This document shows positions 23,487-31,759 of a DNA stretch of 34,133 nt, in pieces (position 1 is the first letter of the stretch; each line of letters starts with the position of its first letter). The stretch is from an uncultured Eggerthellaceae bacterium (GTDB taxonomy: Bacteria; Actinomycetota; Coriobacteriia; Coriobacteriales; Eggerthellaceae), in assembly GCA_934645125.1 (NCBI GenBank), contig CAKUDT010000002.1, positions 1 through 34,133 on the forward strand, read 5' to 3'. A model generated the notes under the pieces. It was not told the origin of the DNA. It saw only the letters and a program-made list of their open reading frames with translations, and did not search any database. Position numbers and translations under genes: made by a program.

Positions 23487-24785
23487 CTATAAGAACATGA
23501 CCATATAGGCAGGAAGGTAGTCGATGCCCAACCCTCGCTCGACGTTTCCTTCATGCAGGACAATTGCCTCTTCAATACCCCAGTTGGAAGTCTTAAGAGC
23601 GTTGTCGAGAGCGCTGTGCCTACGATAATCTTTTCCCGATTTGACCTCTATAGGAATAACGCGATTTTGTTTCTGGATCAGAAAATCGAGCTCTCCTTGC
23701 GCCCTGTTGCTGAAATAAAGCAAATCATGACCGTGGCTTGCAAGCTCTTGCGCAACAAAGTTTTCGTAAATCGCCCCATAATTGATATCAACACGATCGG
23801 AAGCCAGGCTTCGCACCACATCCATTCCGCAAAGATAGGTCAGCAGGCCCACATCCGACAAAAACAGCTTGAACTTTTTTGATTCTAAAGATGTTCGCAA
23901 GGGATAACGGGGCTCCGTAACGTTGTAAGTTGGCAGCGCAACGTTAGCATCGGAAAGCCAAAGAAAATCATTCACGTAACGGTCCACATGAGAGTCGCCG
24001 CTAATGTCTTTCACCACAAAGCGCTTGTTCTGCTTAGAAATCTCAGACGGCATAAGGTCGAATATACGCTTTACAACAAGAACGCGATCGCCCGCATACT
24101 TCGAGATATCGTTGCGATATTGGGTAGCAATCGCTTCGTGGACCAATCGGGTTGCACTGATGTTGTCCGTGCCGGAAAACGCCACAACAGCATCGGGCAT
24201 ACCACCGCAAATTAAGTAGCGATGCAGAAGATCGGATAGTCTTCCGTCAACGAAAGGGTCAACAGGTCGCTTCTCATGAAAAGCGATTCGCGCCTCTTCA
24301 AGCACGTCATCGTTCACGCCATTTGCCCAGCAAAACTCCTCAAAATCTAAAGGATACATAACAAGAGTGCTCATGAAACCCACTGGATTAGACTTGATGC
24401 TCTTCAGTTCGACTCCCAGCATCGAACCAGACAGGATGTAATCAAAGTCGCCCCTCTCCATGAGGAACTTGATAGCAGTAGCAACTTCTTTGACCTCCTG
24501 AATTTCATCCAAAAAGATAACCGTTTTACCAGGAGAAAGGGGGCATGGCGAATACGCGCTTAGACGCAGAAACAGCTCGCGCGCGTTTTTAGCCGACGAT
24601 ACGGCCTCTTTTGCCTCGCTGTTCTCATAGAAATTGATTTCGGCAACATTTTCCCAGTGGGTTCGTGCAAATTCACGAATCAAATAGGTCTTACCCACCT
24701 GTCGCGCGCCCGTCACCAAAAGAGCTTGATGAGTACGGTTCGCAAACCAGCTTTCCATTTGCGCAAGAGCTTTTCGTTTAAGCAC
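23487..24785 (-). CDS. AAA ATPase with DUF4143 C-terminal domain (second copy)
   Basis: Second AAA_14/DUF4143 protein, 432 aa. GTG 24785 has AAGGAG five bases upstream. Walker A is GARQVGKT (26-33), Walker B TVIFLDEIQE (about 88-97), then YILSGSMLGVEL. DFEEFCWANG and YLICGGMPDAVVAF mark the middle, and GELDFLIQK with VIPIEVKSG form the PD-(D/E)XK-like end. Similarity to the first ATPase is confined to these motifs, so they are different subfamilies rather than a recent duplication. Its own 16-bp repeats lie directly upstream; the first repeat starts at the edge of the ribosome binding site, which suggests autoregulation. The lipoprotein copy follows 34 bp downstream on the same strand. Confidence 0.9.
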   Translation of the reverse strand: MLKRKALAQMESWFANRTHQALLVTGARQVGKTYLIREFARTHWENVAEINFYENSEAKEAVSSAKNARELFLRLSAYSPCPLSPGKTVIFLDEIQEVKEVATAIKFLMERGDFDYILSGSMLGVELKSIKSNPVGFMSTLVMYPLDFEEFCWANGVNDDVLEEARIAFHEKRPVDPFVDGRLSDLLHRYLICGGMPDAVVAFSGTDNISATRLVHEAIATQYRNDISKYAGDRVLVVKRIFDLMPSEISKQNKRFVVKDISGDSHVDRYVNDFLWLSDANVALPTYNVTEPRYPLRTSLESKKFKLFLSDVGLLTYLCGMDVVRSLASDRVDINYGAIYENFVAQELASHGHDLLYFSNRAQGELDFLIQKQNRVIPIEVKSGKDYRRHSALDNALKTSNWGIEEAIVLHEGNVERGLGIDYLPAYMVMFL

Positions 24786-24794
24786 AGCAACTCC

Positions 24795-24894
24795 TTGTCA
24801 ATTTGTTGCACGGTTTTGAGGCTATTTTTGTCAATTTGTTGCAATTTGTCAATTTGTTGCAGTGTTTTAGGAGCGTTTTTGTCAATTTGTTGTA
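24795..24894 (-). repeat. Four 16-bp iterons with 33/18/33 spacing upstream of the second AAA/DUF4143 gene
   Basis: TTGTCAATTTGTTGCA (plus-strand reading) occurs at 24795-24810, 24828-24843 and 24846-24861, with TTGTCAATTTGTTGTA at 24879-24894. Start distances are 33, 18 and 33 bp. The nearest copy touches the AAGGAG of the ATPase gene. The motif differs from the one before the first ATPase, but motif length and 33-bp step are the same. Read on the minus strand the array gives an 11-residue repeat (LQQIDK...), probably a by-product of the spacing. Confidence 0.85.
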
Positions 24895-25077
24895 GCCGCA
24901 ATGCGACAAGGGCGGCGGAAGGCGGCGAAGGGGGTGCGAGACGAAGGGCTGGGACGAAAGGCTGGGACGAAAGGGGCGAAGCCCCGATGATAAAAACGGG
25001 GTACTTTTCGGTGCTTTTTCGCGCGAAGCCACGCGAAAAACGAGCGTTTCCCCAGGTCGCGAAAAAGTTAACTTCAG
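24895..25077. other. Intergenic region between second iteron array and repeat block R2
   Basis: No gene is supported. It contains a 13-bp tandem repeat (GGCTGGGACGAAA at 24947-24959 and 24960-24972) and a tight hairpin GGGGC-GAA-GCCCC (24973-24985). The segment around 25000-25060 is rich in short CG-flanked palindromes. Confidence 0.4.
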
Positions 25078-25304
25078 CAAACCCACAGAAAAGTGGGTCG
25101 TTTTTATCATGGGGCAAAGAATGCTGCTTCCTTCGACGTCCAACGCAAGCAGTAACAGCGGCGGCAGTCGTAGCGGCAAGCACGCGCGCTGCGATGGCGT
25201 CCGCAGTGCGTGTGTTGAGCGCTTGCCGCCTCGATTCCCTTGAAAATGCGATTTATAAACAAGAATTCCCTTGAAAAAGTGCGTTTTCCCAGTTAGAAGC
25301 CGTG
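25078..25304 (+). repeat. Second copy of the upstream block (R2) with two iterons but no gene behind it
   Basis: This copy matches R1 (21171-21346) in order and orientation: hairpin ACCCAC-AGAAAA-GTGGGT with CGTTTTT (25081-25105, here perfect), the GC-rich core, and TTCCCTTGAAAA motifs at 25235 and 25266. It even shares CCCAGTTA-A-GCC just beyond the last motif. In R1 an ATPase gene follows; here only a short gap and the end of the minus-strand gene at 25393 follow. I read it as the upstream region of a lost DUF4143 gene. Confidence 0.7.
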
Positions 25305-25392
25305 TTGATAAAGAGCGAGGGAACGCTTCCGCAATCGCGAGATTGCGCGAGCATCGGGGCGCACAAGACGGGCGTGCGCCCCGAGGTTTCGC

Positions 25393-26613
25393 CTACAAAT
25401 ACACGATGCTATCGGCGCGCGTGGCAGCAACAAGGCGGCCGCACTGCACGACGTTCAGAACGCCGCCGTCCGCCTTATGAGGCGCCAGCATCAAAGCGTA
25501 GCGCTGAGCCGCCACATCCAAGCGCGACGGAAGTTCCACAACAAGCGCGCCGTCCTTCGCGCGCTTCGAGGAGACGCGGGCGATCACCTTGAGCGTTTCG
25601 CGCGCAGCGTTGCTTCCCTGGCCGCCCTGGTCGTCCTGCTTGCAACCGCTCGGAGTGCCGGAATCGCCTTCGCATTCCCGACCTGCAGAAACACCTTCGC
25701 ATGCAGAACCCTCCACGCGGCATACGCGCACGTCGCGGCGCCGACGCCAGAAGAACACGCCGAACGCCGCTACAGCTGCAGCAACGGCAGCGGCAGCCGC
25801 TGCGATGGCCGCAAAGGGCAGCTCGTCGGAATCATCCGCGCCACCTGGGGCTTCGGCAGCAGGCGCGCGATAGCTCAGCGTGGCCTGGTACGCGATGACC
25901 GGCTCGGTTGCCTGTACGTCGCCCTCGTAAAACGCCGTCACGTCGTAGTGGTCAAGCACCGATGCGGTATCGGCGCCGCGGTACAGCGCATGGGCCGTAT
26001 ACGATGACGGGAGCCCATTCGCATCGCGCGCATCGATAGACCACGACAGCGATGCCAAGCGAAGAACCAGGTCGTTTCCTGTTTCGGGGTTGCTGAACGC
26101 AAGCTCGGCGGCAATCTGGATGGCGTCGTTGCTGGGCAGCCCCGCGAAATCGCGCAGCTCGTTTACCTCCCACGAGCGCTGCGCGTACACAGGCGCAGCC
26201 GCCACCTGCACCAACGGGATGGAACCCGCATAGCCGTCCTGGTCCACATCGAGCGCCTGCGCAAACGAGTTGCACGCCGCATCCAGATCAGCGGGCTCGC
26301 ACGACACGGTCACGGAACGTTGCGCCGGCACAGTACCGAACTGCGATTCGAGCTGCTCGATTTCCGTGCCAACCAGGGAAAACGTCAGTTCATCCTGATC
26401 GAATTCCTCCACGAATTCGGGCTGTTCGTCGGTGGAGAGCCACGTAACGGTACGCGTTTGCGTCACGACGGGCGCACTGGTAGCTTCAGCGCGGGGAGGA
26501 GTCGGAAGGCCCAGCCAGGAAGCAGCGATGACAGCTGCGGTCGCAACGGCGACAACGCGCGCTGCGGCGCCACCCGCGGCATGCGCGCCGCGGGTTGAGA
26601 TGAGTTGCGCCAT
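25393..26613 (-). CDS. Exported membrane protein of unknown function, last gene of the LPXTG operon
   Basis: I do not recognise this 406-aa protein. ATG 26613 has AAGGGGG five bases upstream; the frame reaches 26703 but overlaps the previous gene. A signal peptide or anchor is at about 18-45. About 50-290 is an outside domain with two Cys near 105-115 and a DVDQDGYAGS loop that could bind calcium. A single very Ala-rich helix follows at about 295-318, then RRRRD and a cytoplasmic region of about 85 residues with several Cys, ending LDVAAQRYALMLAPHKADGG. It begins 13 bp after the stop of the LPXTG/lipoprotein gene, so co-translation is likely. A role in assembly or anchoring of that surface protein is a guess from position. 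Confidence 0.7.
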   Translation of the reverse strand: MAQLISTRGAHAAGGAAARVVAVATAAVIAASWLGLPTPPRAEATSAPVVTQTRTVTWLSTDEQPEFVEEFDQDELTFSLVGTEIEQLESQFGTVPAQRSVTVSCEPADLDAACNSFAQALDVDQDGYAGSIPLVQVAAAPVYAQRSWEVNELRDFAGLPSNDAIQIAAELAFSNPETGNDLVLRLASLSWSIDARDANGLPSSYTAHALYRGADTASVLDHYDVTAFYEGDVQATEPVIAYQATLSYRAPAAEAPGGADDSDELPFAAIAAAAAAVAAAVAAFGVFFWRRRRDVRVCRVEGSACEGVSAGRECEGDSGTPSGCKQDDQGGQGSNAARETLKVIARVSSKRAKDGALVVELPSRLDVAAQRYALMLAPHKADGGVLNVVQCGRLVAATRADSIVYL

Positions 26614-26626
26614 GATTGCCCCCTTG

Positions 26627-27286
26627 CTAGTACGTCTCGCCGCAAGTGGAGCAGCGGTAATAACCGTGATCTTCCTGATGGGTTTCGGCCTCAACGTGCT
26701 CATAGTGGTCGAGAACCTTCAGCTCAGTAAGGGTGTGACCCGTCTCACCTTTCAGAAGCATCTCTTCATTGTGAGACTTTGCAACCTCAACATCACACTT
26801 GTAGCACCATATCGCCCAACGGTACACCGGCTCGTCGTACGCCTCGCGGTGAACGACGTCCACCCACTGCGGGACCCATTCCCATGAATGCTCGTGCGCA
26901 GCGGGCTGCGATGAGGGCGCACTCGAACCGGAATCGTCACCGGAAGATCCACCCGAGGGAGCGGAAGAAGGCGCGCTCCAAGAGTAGTCGGATCCGCCGC
27001 CTTGGCTCGACAAGGAAGAACCACCCGAAAAAGACGCTTCAGCAGAAGAACCATCGCCCTCTTGCTCACCTTCCACAGCATCAACGTCATCGGAAGAAAC
27101 GCTAGCCGCGGCATCGGAGGAAGCCGAAGCGGAAGATGCGGCGGCTCCGCTCGCCGAGGCAACCGCTGACGCATCCGAGGAAGCGGACTCGGCGCCCTGC
27201 CTGCTGCATGAGCAGCCTGCCAGGGGAAGCGCCACCAGAAGAAGCGCGACAACAATTCCCATCATCTTACCAGCAGACTTACCCAC
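26627..27286 (-). CDS. Zinc-ribbon-like lipoprotein, copy 2 (internal start inside the giant LPXTG frame)
   Basis: GTG 27286 has the same AAGGGG-N6-GTG context as copy 1 and opens a lipoprotein signal (MMGIVVALLLVALPLAGC), a Ser/Asp/Gly linker and the HEHSWEW...CSTCGETY domain, 219 aa in all. The giant frame from 31171 runs into it without a stop, so the lipoprotein could be made as a C-terminal extension, as a separate protein from this start, or both. The ribosome binding site shared with copy 1 favours a separate protein. Confidence 0.55.
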   Translation of the reverse strand: MGKSAGKMMGIVVALLLVALPLAGCSCSRQGAESASSDASAVASASGAAASSASASSDAAASVSSDDVDAVEGEQEGDGSSAEASFSGGSSLSSQGGGSDYSWSAPSSAPSGGSSGDDSGSSAPSSQPAAHEHSWEWVPQWVDVVHREAYDEPVYRWAIWCYKCDVEVAKSHNEEMLLKGETGHTLTELKVLDHYEHVEAETHQEDHGYYRCSTCGETY

Positions 27287-30200
27287 AGCAGACCCCTTCC
27301 CTGCAAGCTGAACGCGCATGCGTCGATTCCTTGCGAAAATATACACGCCCGCAGCAGTGCATGTCAACGCACCAACAAGCGCTAAAAATCCGAACGACAA
27401 CATTGCGTCCCCTGTTCGAGGCAATGTCGGCCTCCACGAGCCTAACCGCCCGCTCGAAGTCGGCGAGTACCCGCGATCAAAATGTTGTTCAAACGTACCT
27501 AAAACCGTGGTAGCAACGCTATCGGCGTCATCATCAGACAACCCATTCACCGAACCGTTGCGCTGCGCCCAATTGCGCGTAATATGGCTTGTCGCCGTGT
27601 TGGGAACCACAACGCCTTCGACTAGCTCATGCGTTGCGACTACCATATACGACAAGGGACTCAGCGTTGAAAAGCCTTTTTCAACGGCACCGTAGTACAA
27701 GCACAAGCCCGTAAGATATTCGTCTTGAGCCAGCCCCAAGCTCTCCACGGAAATCATCGTGGGTGCATCCGAGGAATATGTTCCCACGAATCGCCAACCC
27801 GCTCCGTTGAACCGAGAAGAACCATCGCACAGCGTTGATTCGTGGCATTCAATTTCAACCGCAGGAATCCATGATTCACCAGCGCTTTTATTCGTCTTAA
27901 TCAAAAGCGCAACCGTAGGAAGCGAATCATTTTCAACTGTAGGCAGCACAATCGTATTCACACGAAGATCAAACGGTGCACAAACCATATTTAGTTGGTC
28001 AATCATCCAATATTCATCGGCGTACGTATTGGTATTCCCGCTGTCAAACGCCACATCGTAACGATATTCCTCAACGCCAACATTCGAAACGATATCTTCC
28101 GCATCGGAATTCTCTTTGGAAACAAGCCCCGATGACGTCACGGAAATCGTCGATTTATCAACGGTGCATTCAAGCTGGATAGCAATGTCCTCCCAAAGCT
28201 GCATTTCGCAGGGATGGTTCTTGTCGATAACGAACACACGCGCCGTAGCAAGAGGATCCTTGCTTGCGCCATCATATTCACCTTCCGATGCGCTCAAGTA
28301 ATGCCATTCGGGATTTGTCTCAACCATCATGTAGACACCATATGATTGAGCGCTGAAGTCAAATTTGCCATGTGCATCAGTCAACACTGTTTCCAGCCGC
28401 CCCCAATAATCCTGATATGAATCAAAATCAGCAGCAACAGCATCAACGACGCCATCGTCAACTACCACGGCTCCTGTATAGCGATAAAGCGTGAATTCCG
28501 TACCGGCAATTGACTGCCCCGTCGCATGATCTTTCTTTTCGCCGCGTGGTATGTCGCTCGTGTAATCGGTGCACTCTGTTTTGATCACTTGATACAAGGG
28601 AAAATCGCCATCATCGGGAACGTCAATCACAGCGATAACATTACTCCCCGTTTTCGACGTGGCGCTATACGGCTGCAAGCCCGTTGGAACGCTTTCTTCA
28701 ACTTCACGCACCTCGTAACTACCGCACGGCAGGGCGCGTTCGCCCGTTGCTGCCGTGCCATCTGCGCCAATCGTGAGCGTTTTCACCACTTCGCCCGTGG
28801 GCTTATACACAATTTGGAATTGAATGCCTTCGGGGGAAATCCCCGTTTGCGCGCCCTGAATTTTCTTATAGACGCTTATGCCGAACAGCTTGATATCTTC
28901 AGCCGCTTCGAATTCAACAGCGTCGCGAAAATCAGCGTCGTCCGAGAGCGCATCGCCTTTTATCCATTTCGCCGTGCGTGTTTGCTCATCGTAAACGACC
29001 TGCGCAGAAAAAACTTCCCCAGATTTCTGGTAGCCTTGCGGCGCCTTCGTTTCCTCTACCGTTAGAAAGCCAAGCGGCAGCACGCACTGACCTTCAATCA
29101 GCCATTCCGAACCCGATACGAGCGTTGCCTGGTCAAGCGAAGTTCTTCCCTCTCCGTCCGTCATGCCAACCCATGTGGCATCGGGCGTTCCCTGCGCCGA
29201 GTTCTTGCCTGCATAAAATACAAACGTGTATTCCGCTCCTGCGAGCGTTGCGTCACCTTTAAACCCCTGATTGCCCATGCTGTCTTTCTTGGTAAGAGAA
29301 ACAGAAGGAGCCGCATAGACGGGCACGTTCTCGACGACGACCGTAGTTACCGAAACTTTTCCTGGCTTGATAACGACTTCGTACACATTTGAAGACTCTT
29401 TGAAACCCTGGGGCGGAATCGCTTCTTTAATGTACAAGCGGGATCCAGGAGCTAACTTTTCGATGGTGTCGGTCGTGCCATCCTCTTTCGTGACCAGCGT
29501 ATATTTAGAATCGCCCTGGCAGTCAGCGTTTTCGTAGATATCGAAGCGAGCACCCGCCAACGAATAGCTATTGATTCCTGCGGTAAGTTCAGGATTCTTG
29601 CTCTTTTTGAGAACGGTGAGGGAGCCGACATCGACGGGCTCTTTATCAAGCGCAACGTTGCCGTCTACGAAATCATCTGCATACGTCCACTCGTAACCGA
29701 ACTTGTTATCGGCTGGCTTCAGCTGTGCAATAAACCATTTAGGAGAAATCGAGTATCCGTAAGGAGGCACCGACTCGTGAACAACAAGGGTACCAAGAGG
29801 CATGCTCGGCAATCCAGATTCTGAACGATAAACCTCTCCGCTTACAAGATAGCTATATTTAATTCCATCATGAGTAAAAGCATCGTCGGCATATATTACG
29901 CCCGTATACCCATTTTCATTTGTCCTCATCACCCAGCTGCGCGTAGGTGCGCCCGATGCACGAGCCTGTTCGACGGTGTCATAATATCCCGCATAATAAT
30001 CAAACTGGTATTCTGCCATTGCCAAGGACAGGTGTTCACCTAAATACTCTTGGCCATCCGCCGTCACTTTCTTGAGCAAAACGCCATTAGGGTCCATAAC
30101 GGGCTCATCTGTCACATGATAAGAATTATCCTGATTCGGACGAATGGGTACCGTATAAATCGTCGGATCAAGCGCGAAACCCGTAGGCGCCTCAAGCTCA

Positions 30201-31171
30201 CGCACATACCAGCGTTCATCGGGTGTAAGACCCGTAAGCGTATCACTCGAGCCATCGTCGCCAATCACCAAACGATAATCGGGCTCGTTTCCCGCCTGCG
30301 CATCAACGTAATACCAGTACAAGCCATAAACCGCACCAGCAACGTTATAGATTCCCGACACTTCCAGGTTCGAGCTGGACTTCGTCAGCGTGAAATCGCC
30401 TTTTGCATAGATACGGAAACCGCCCACGCTTTGGCATCCTAGACCTATGTCAACCTGGCTCCAATGAACTTCGGCATCTTTGGTATCCAGCACGATATCG
30501 TATGCTTTTTCGTCATCGTCCCACGTGGCATAGAACGTATACCAACCATTCGCCGGAGCAGGCAAAGCGGGATCCAAGCAATACGCTTCGTACGACACAC
30601 CGTCGATTTCAACGGTGAATACGTAGTCGGTTGGACTGTCGTTGCGGAACCAGCAATGCGCTATTCCGGAATAATCGTAGCTCGCAGACGCAAGAGCAAT
30701 GCGATCGTCGCGGAATTGCGCGGCAGCATTTGTCCGCGCTTCAAGCTCCTGCGTCGCAAAGTCCTGAATCTCATTTGTACTCGCACCCGCGTCCCCGTTG
30801 CTTAGCGACTGCCGCTCCGCCGACGCTGCGAAGGCGGAAGCATTGCTCGTGTCCGCGTCGCACTCGTCCGCGCCACCGGATGCAACGCCAGCCGCTGCTT
30901 CACCGTTCGACCCTGCACCGATACCAGCAGCGCCAGCCCCTTCCCCGGCACCAACCTCGGAATCGGCACCAGCAGTACCAGTGCCTTCCCCAGCATCTTC
31001 CGCCACACGCGCCTCCTGCGAAGCCGCGCCCAAAGCACTCTGCGCGTTGGCATCGTTCACCACTTGCGCGAACGCAGCGCACGGAACGGACGAGACGCAA
31101 AGCACTGCCGCCAGAGCCGCTGCAACAACGCGCGTTGCAAAGCTTCCCCTTTTCTTGAAAACGCCCACCAT
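26627..31171 (-). CDS. Giant LPXTG surface protein with SpaA-type domains, frame continuing into a lipoprotein
   Basis: 1514-aa reading frame. A signal peptide is at 1-36 (ATG 31171; GTG 31168 is also possible). About 40-150 is Ala/Gly/Glu-rich and disordered. About 165-210 holds AYCLDP, reminiscent of thioester domains in adhesins. Then come about six SpaA/Cna-B-like pilin modules, each ending in the E-x-x-x-P-x-G-(Y/F) pattern: VRELEAPTGF (320), VHESVPPYGY (462), IKEAIPPQGF (580), VEETKAPQGY (703), VREVEESVPTG (822) and a weaker MVETNPEWHY (948). LPRTG at 1250-1254 with a following helix and RNRR is a sortase signal. Unexpectedly there is no stop after it: residues 1296-1514 are the lipoprotein. 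No sortase gene is in the window. It is probably an adhesin or major pilin-like protein attached to peptidoglycan. Confidence 0.82.
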   Translation of the reverse strand: MVGVFKKRGSFATRVVAAALAAVLCVSSVPCAAFAQVVNDANAQSALGAASQEARVAEDAGEGTGTAGADSEVGAGEGAGAAGIGAGSNGEAAAGVASGGADECDADTSNASAFAASAERQSLSNGDAGASTNEIQDFATQELEARTNAAAQFRDDRIALASASYDYSGIAHCWFRNDSPTDYVFTVEIDGVSYEAYCLDPALPAPANGWYTFYATWDDDEKAYDIVLDTKDAEVHWSQVDIGLGCQSVGGFRIYAKGDFTLTKSSSNLEVSGIYNVAGAVYGLYWYYVDAQAGNEPDYRLVIGDDGSSDTLTGLTPDERWYVRELEAPTGFALDPTIYTVPIRPNQDNSYHVTDEPVMDPNGVLLKKVTADGQEYLGEHLSLAMAEYQFDYYAGYYDTVEQARASGAPTRSWVMRTNENGYTGVIYADDAFTHDGIKYSYLVSGEVYRSESGLPSMPLGTLVVHESVPPYGYSISPKWFIAQLKPADNKFGYEWTYADDFVDGNVALDKEPVDVGSLTVLKKSKNPELTAGINSYSLAGARFDIYENADCQGDSKYTLVTKEDGTTDTIEKLAPGSRLYIKEAIPPQGFKESSNVYEVVIKPGKVSVTTVVVENVPVYAAPSVSLTKKDSMGNQGFKGDATLAGAEYTFVFYAGKNSAQGTPDATWVGMTDGEGRTSLDQATLVSGSEWLIEGQCVLPLGFLTVEETKAPQGYQKSGEVFSAQVVYDEQTRTAKWIKGDALSDDADFRDAVEFEAAEDIKLFGISVYKKIQGAQTGISPEGIQFQIVYKPTGEVVKTLTIGADGTAATGERALPCGSYEVREVEESVPTGLQPYSATSKTGSNVIAVIDVPDDGDFPLYQVIKTECTDYTSDIPRGEKKDHATGQSIAGTEFTLYRYTGAVVVDDGVVDAVAADFDSYQDYWGRLETVLTDAHGKFDFSAQSYGVYMMVETNPEWHYLSASEGEYDGASKDPLATARVFVIDKNHPCEMQLWEDIAIQLECTVDKSTISVTSSGLVSKENSDAEDIVSNVGVEEYRYDVAFDSGNTNTYADEYWMIDQLNMVCAPFDLRVNTIVLPTVENDSLPTVALLIKTNKSAGESWIPAVEIECHESTLCDGSSRFNGAGWRFVGTYSSDAPTMISVESLGLAQDEYLTGLCLYYGAVEKGFSTLSPLSYMVVATHELVEGVVVPNTATSHITRNWAQRNGSVNGLSDDDADSVATTVLGTFEQHFDRGYSPTSSGRLGSWRPTLPRTGDAMLSFGFLALVGALTCTAAGVYIFARNRRMRVQLAGKGSAVGKSAGKMMGIVVALLLVALPLAGCSCSRQGAESASSDASAVASASGAAASSASASSDAAASVSSDDVDAVEGEQEGDGSSAEASFSGGSSLSSQGGGSDYSWSAPSSAPSGGSSGDDSGSSAPSSQPAAHEHSWEWVPQWVDVVHREAYDEPVYRWAIWCYKCDVEVAKSHNEEMLLKGETGHTLTELKVLDHYEHVEAETHQEDHGYYRCSTCGETY

Positions 31172-31243
31172 AAACCCCTATCCTCAAACCCTCTCGGTCA
31201 ACACACGCACCTCCACGCACACATCAACCGTTTGAAACCCAAG

Positions 31244-31714
31244 CTATCCGAGCACCTTCTCAATCAAACCCGTAATGCCGCCAAACAAAGCGTTTGCCGC
31301 ATCGAAAAACGTCATGGCAGGGTTCAGCGCCATGGTCACCAGCATCGAACCAACAACGCATACCACCAGCGCAATTACCACACGCTTCACCCAGAACCAC
31401 GCGCCCCACGCAACACGCGCGCCCGCCGAGGGTCGCGCCGCCGCCGCAACACCTGCCGCTGCGGCTGCACCACCCGCCGCAGCGCCCGCTGCACTTTCCG
31501 CACACGCGTCCGATGCCCTAATCTCGTCTTCGGCACCAGCGCCCTTCAGTGCCACCGCCCGTTGCTGTTCAGCACGCGAGGCATCGCTTTTCTGCAGGTA
31601 ATCGTCTACATCGACAATGCCCCACAGCGGAAAATACGCCTCGCTTTCGCCGCGCTCATCAAGCGGCACCGCGCGCGCTTCCCATTCCTCCATCTGTTCC
31701 TGCGAAAACATCAT
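31244..31714 (-). CDS. Small tail-anchored membrane protein, hypothetical
   Basis: Not recognised. 156 aa from ATG 31714 (AGGGG five bases upstream). Residues 1-60 are acidic and carry WEARAVPLDERGESEAYFPLWGIVDVDDYLQ. About 60-95 is Ala/Gly-rich, followed by two adjoining hydrophobic stretches (about 108-130 and 133-155). It lies 45 bp after the TadZ-like gene and 72 bp before the LPXTG gene, all on the minus strand, so it is likely a component of the same surface-structure operon. Confidence 0.7.
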   Translation of the reverse strand: MMFSQEQMEEWEARAVPLDERGESEAYFPLWGIVDVDDYLQKSDASRAEQQRAVALKGAGAEDEIRASDACAESAAGAAAGGAAAAAGVAAAARPSAGARVAWGAWFWVKRVVIALVVCVVGSMLVTMALNPAMTFFDAANALFGGITGLIEKVLG

Positions 31715-31759
31715 CGCAACCCCTCAATGCTCCTATCGGCCAACCTGCGAAAGCCCAAC

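Noticed and set aside
24713..25183. Minus-strand frame with LQQIDK repeats
   Set aside because: It overlaps the ATPase start and repeat block R2; the repetition is explained by the iteron spacing.
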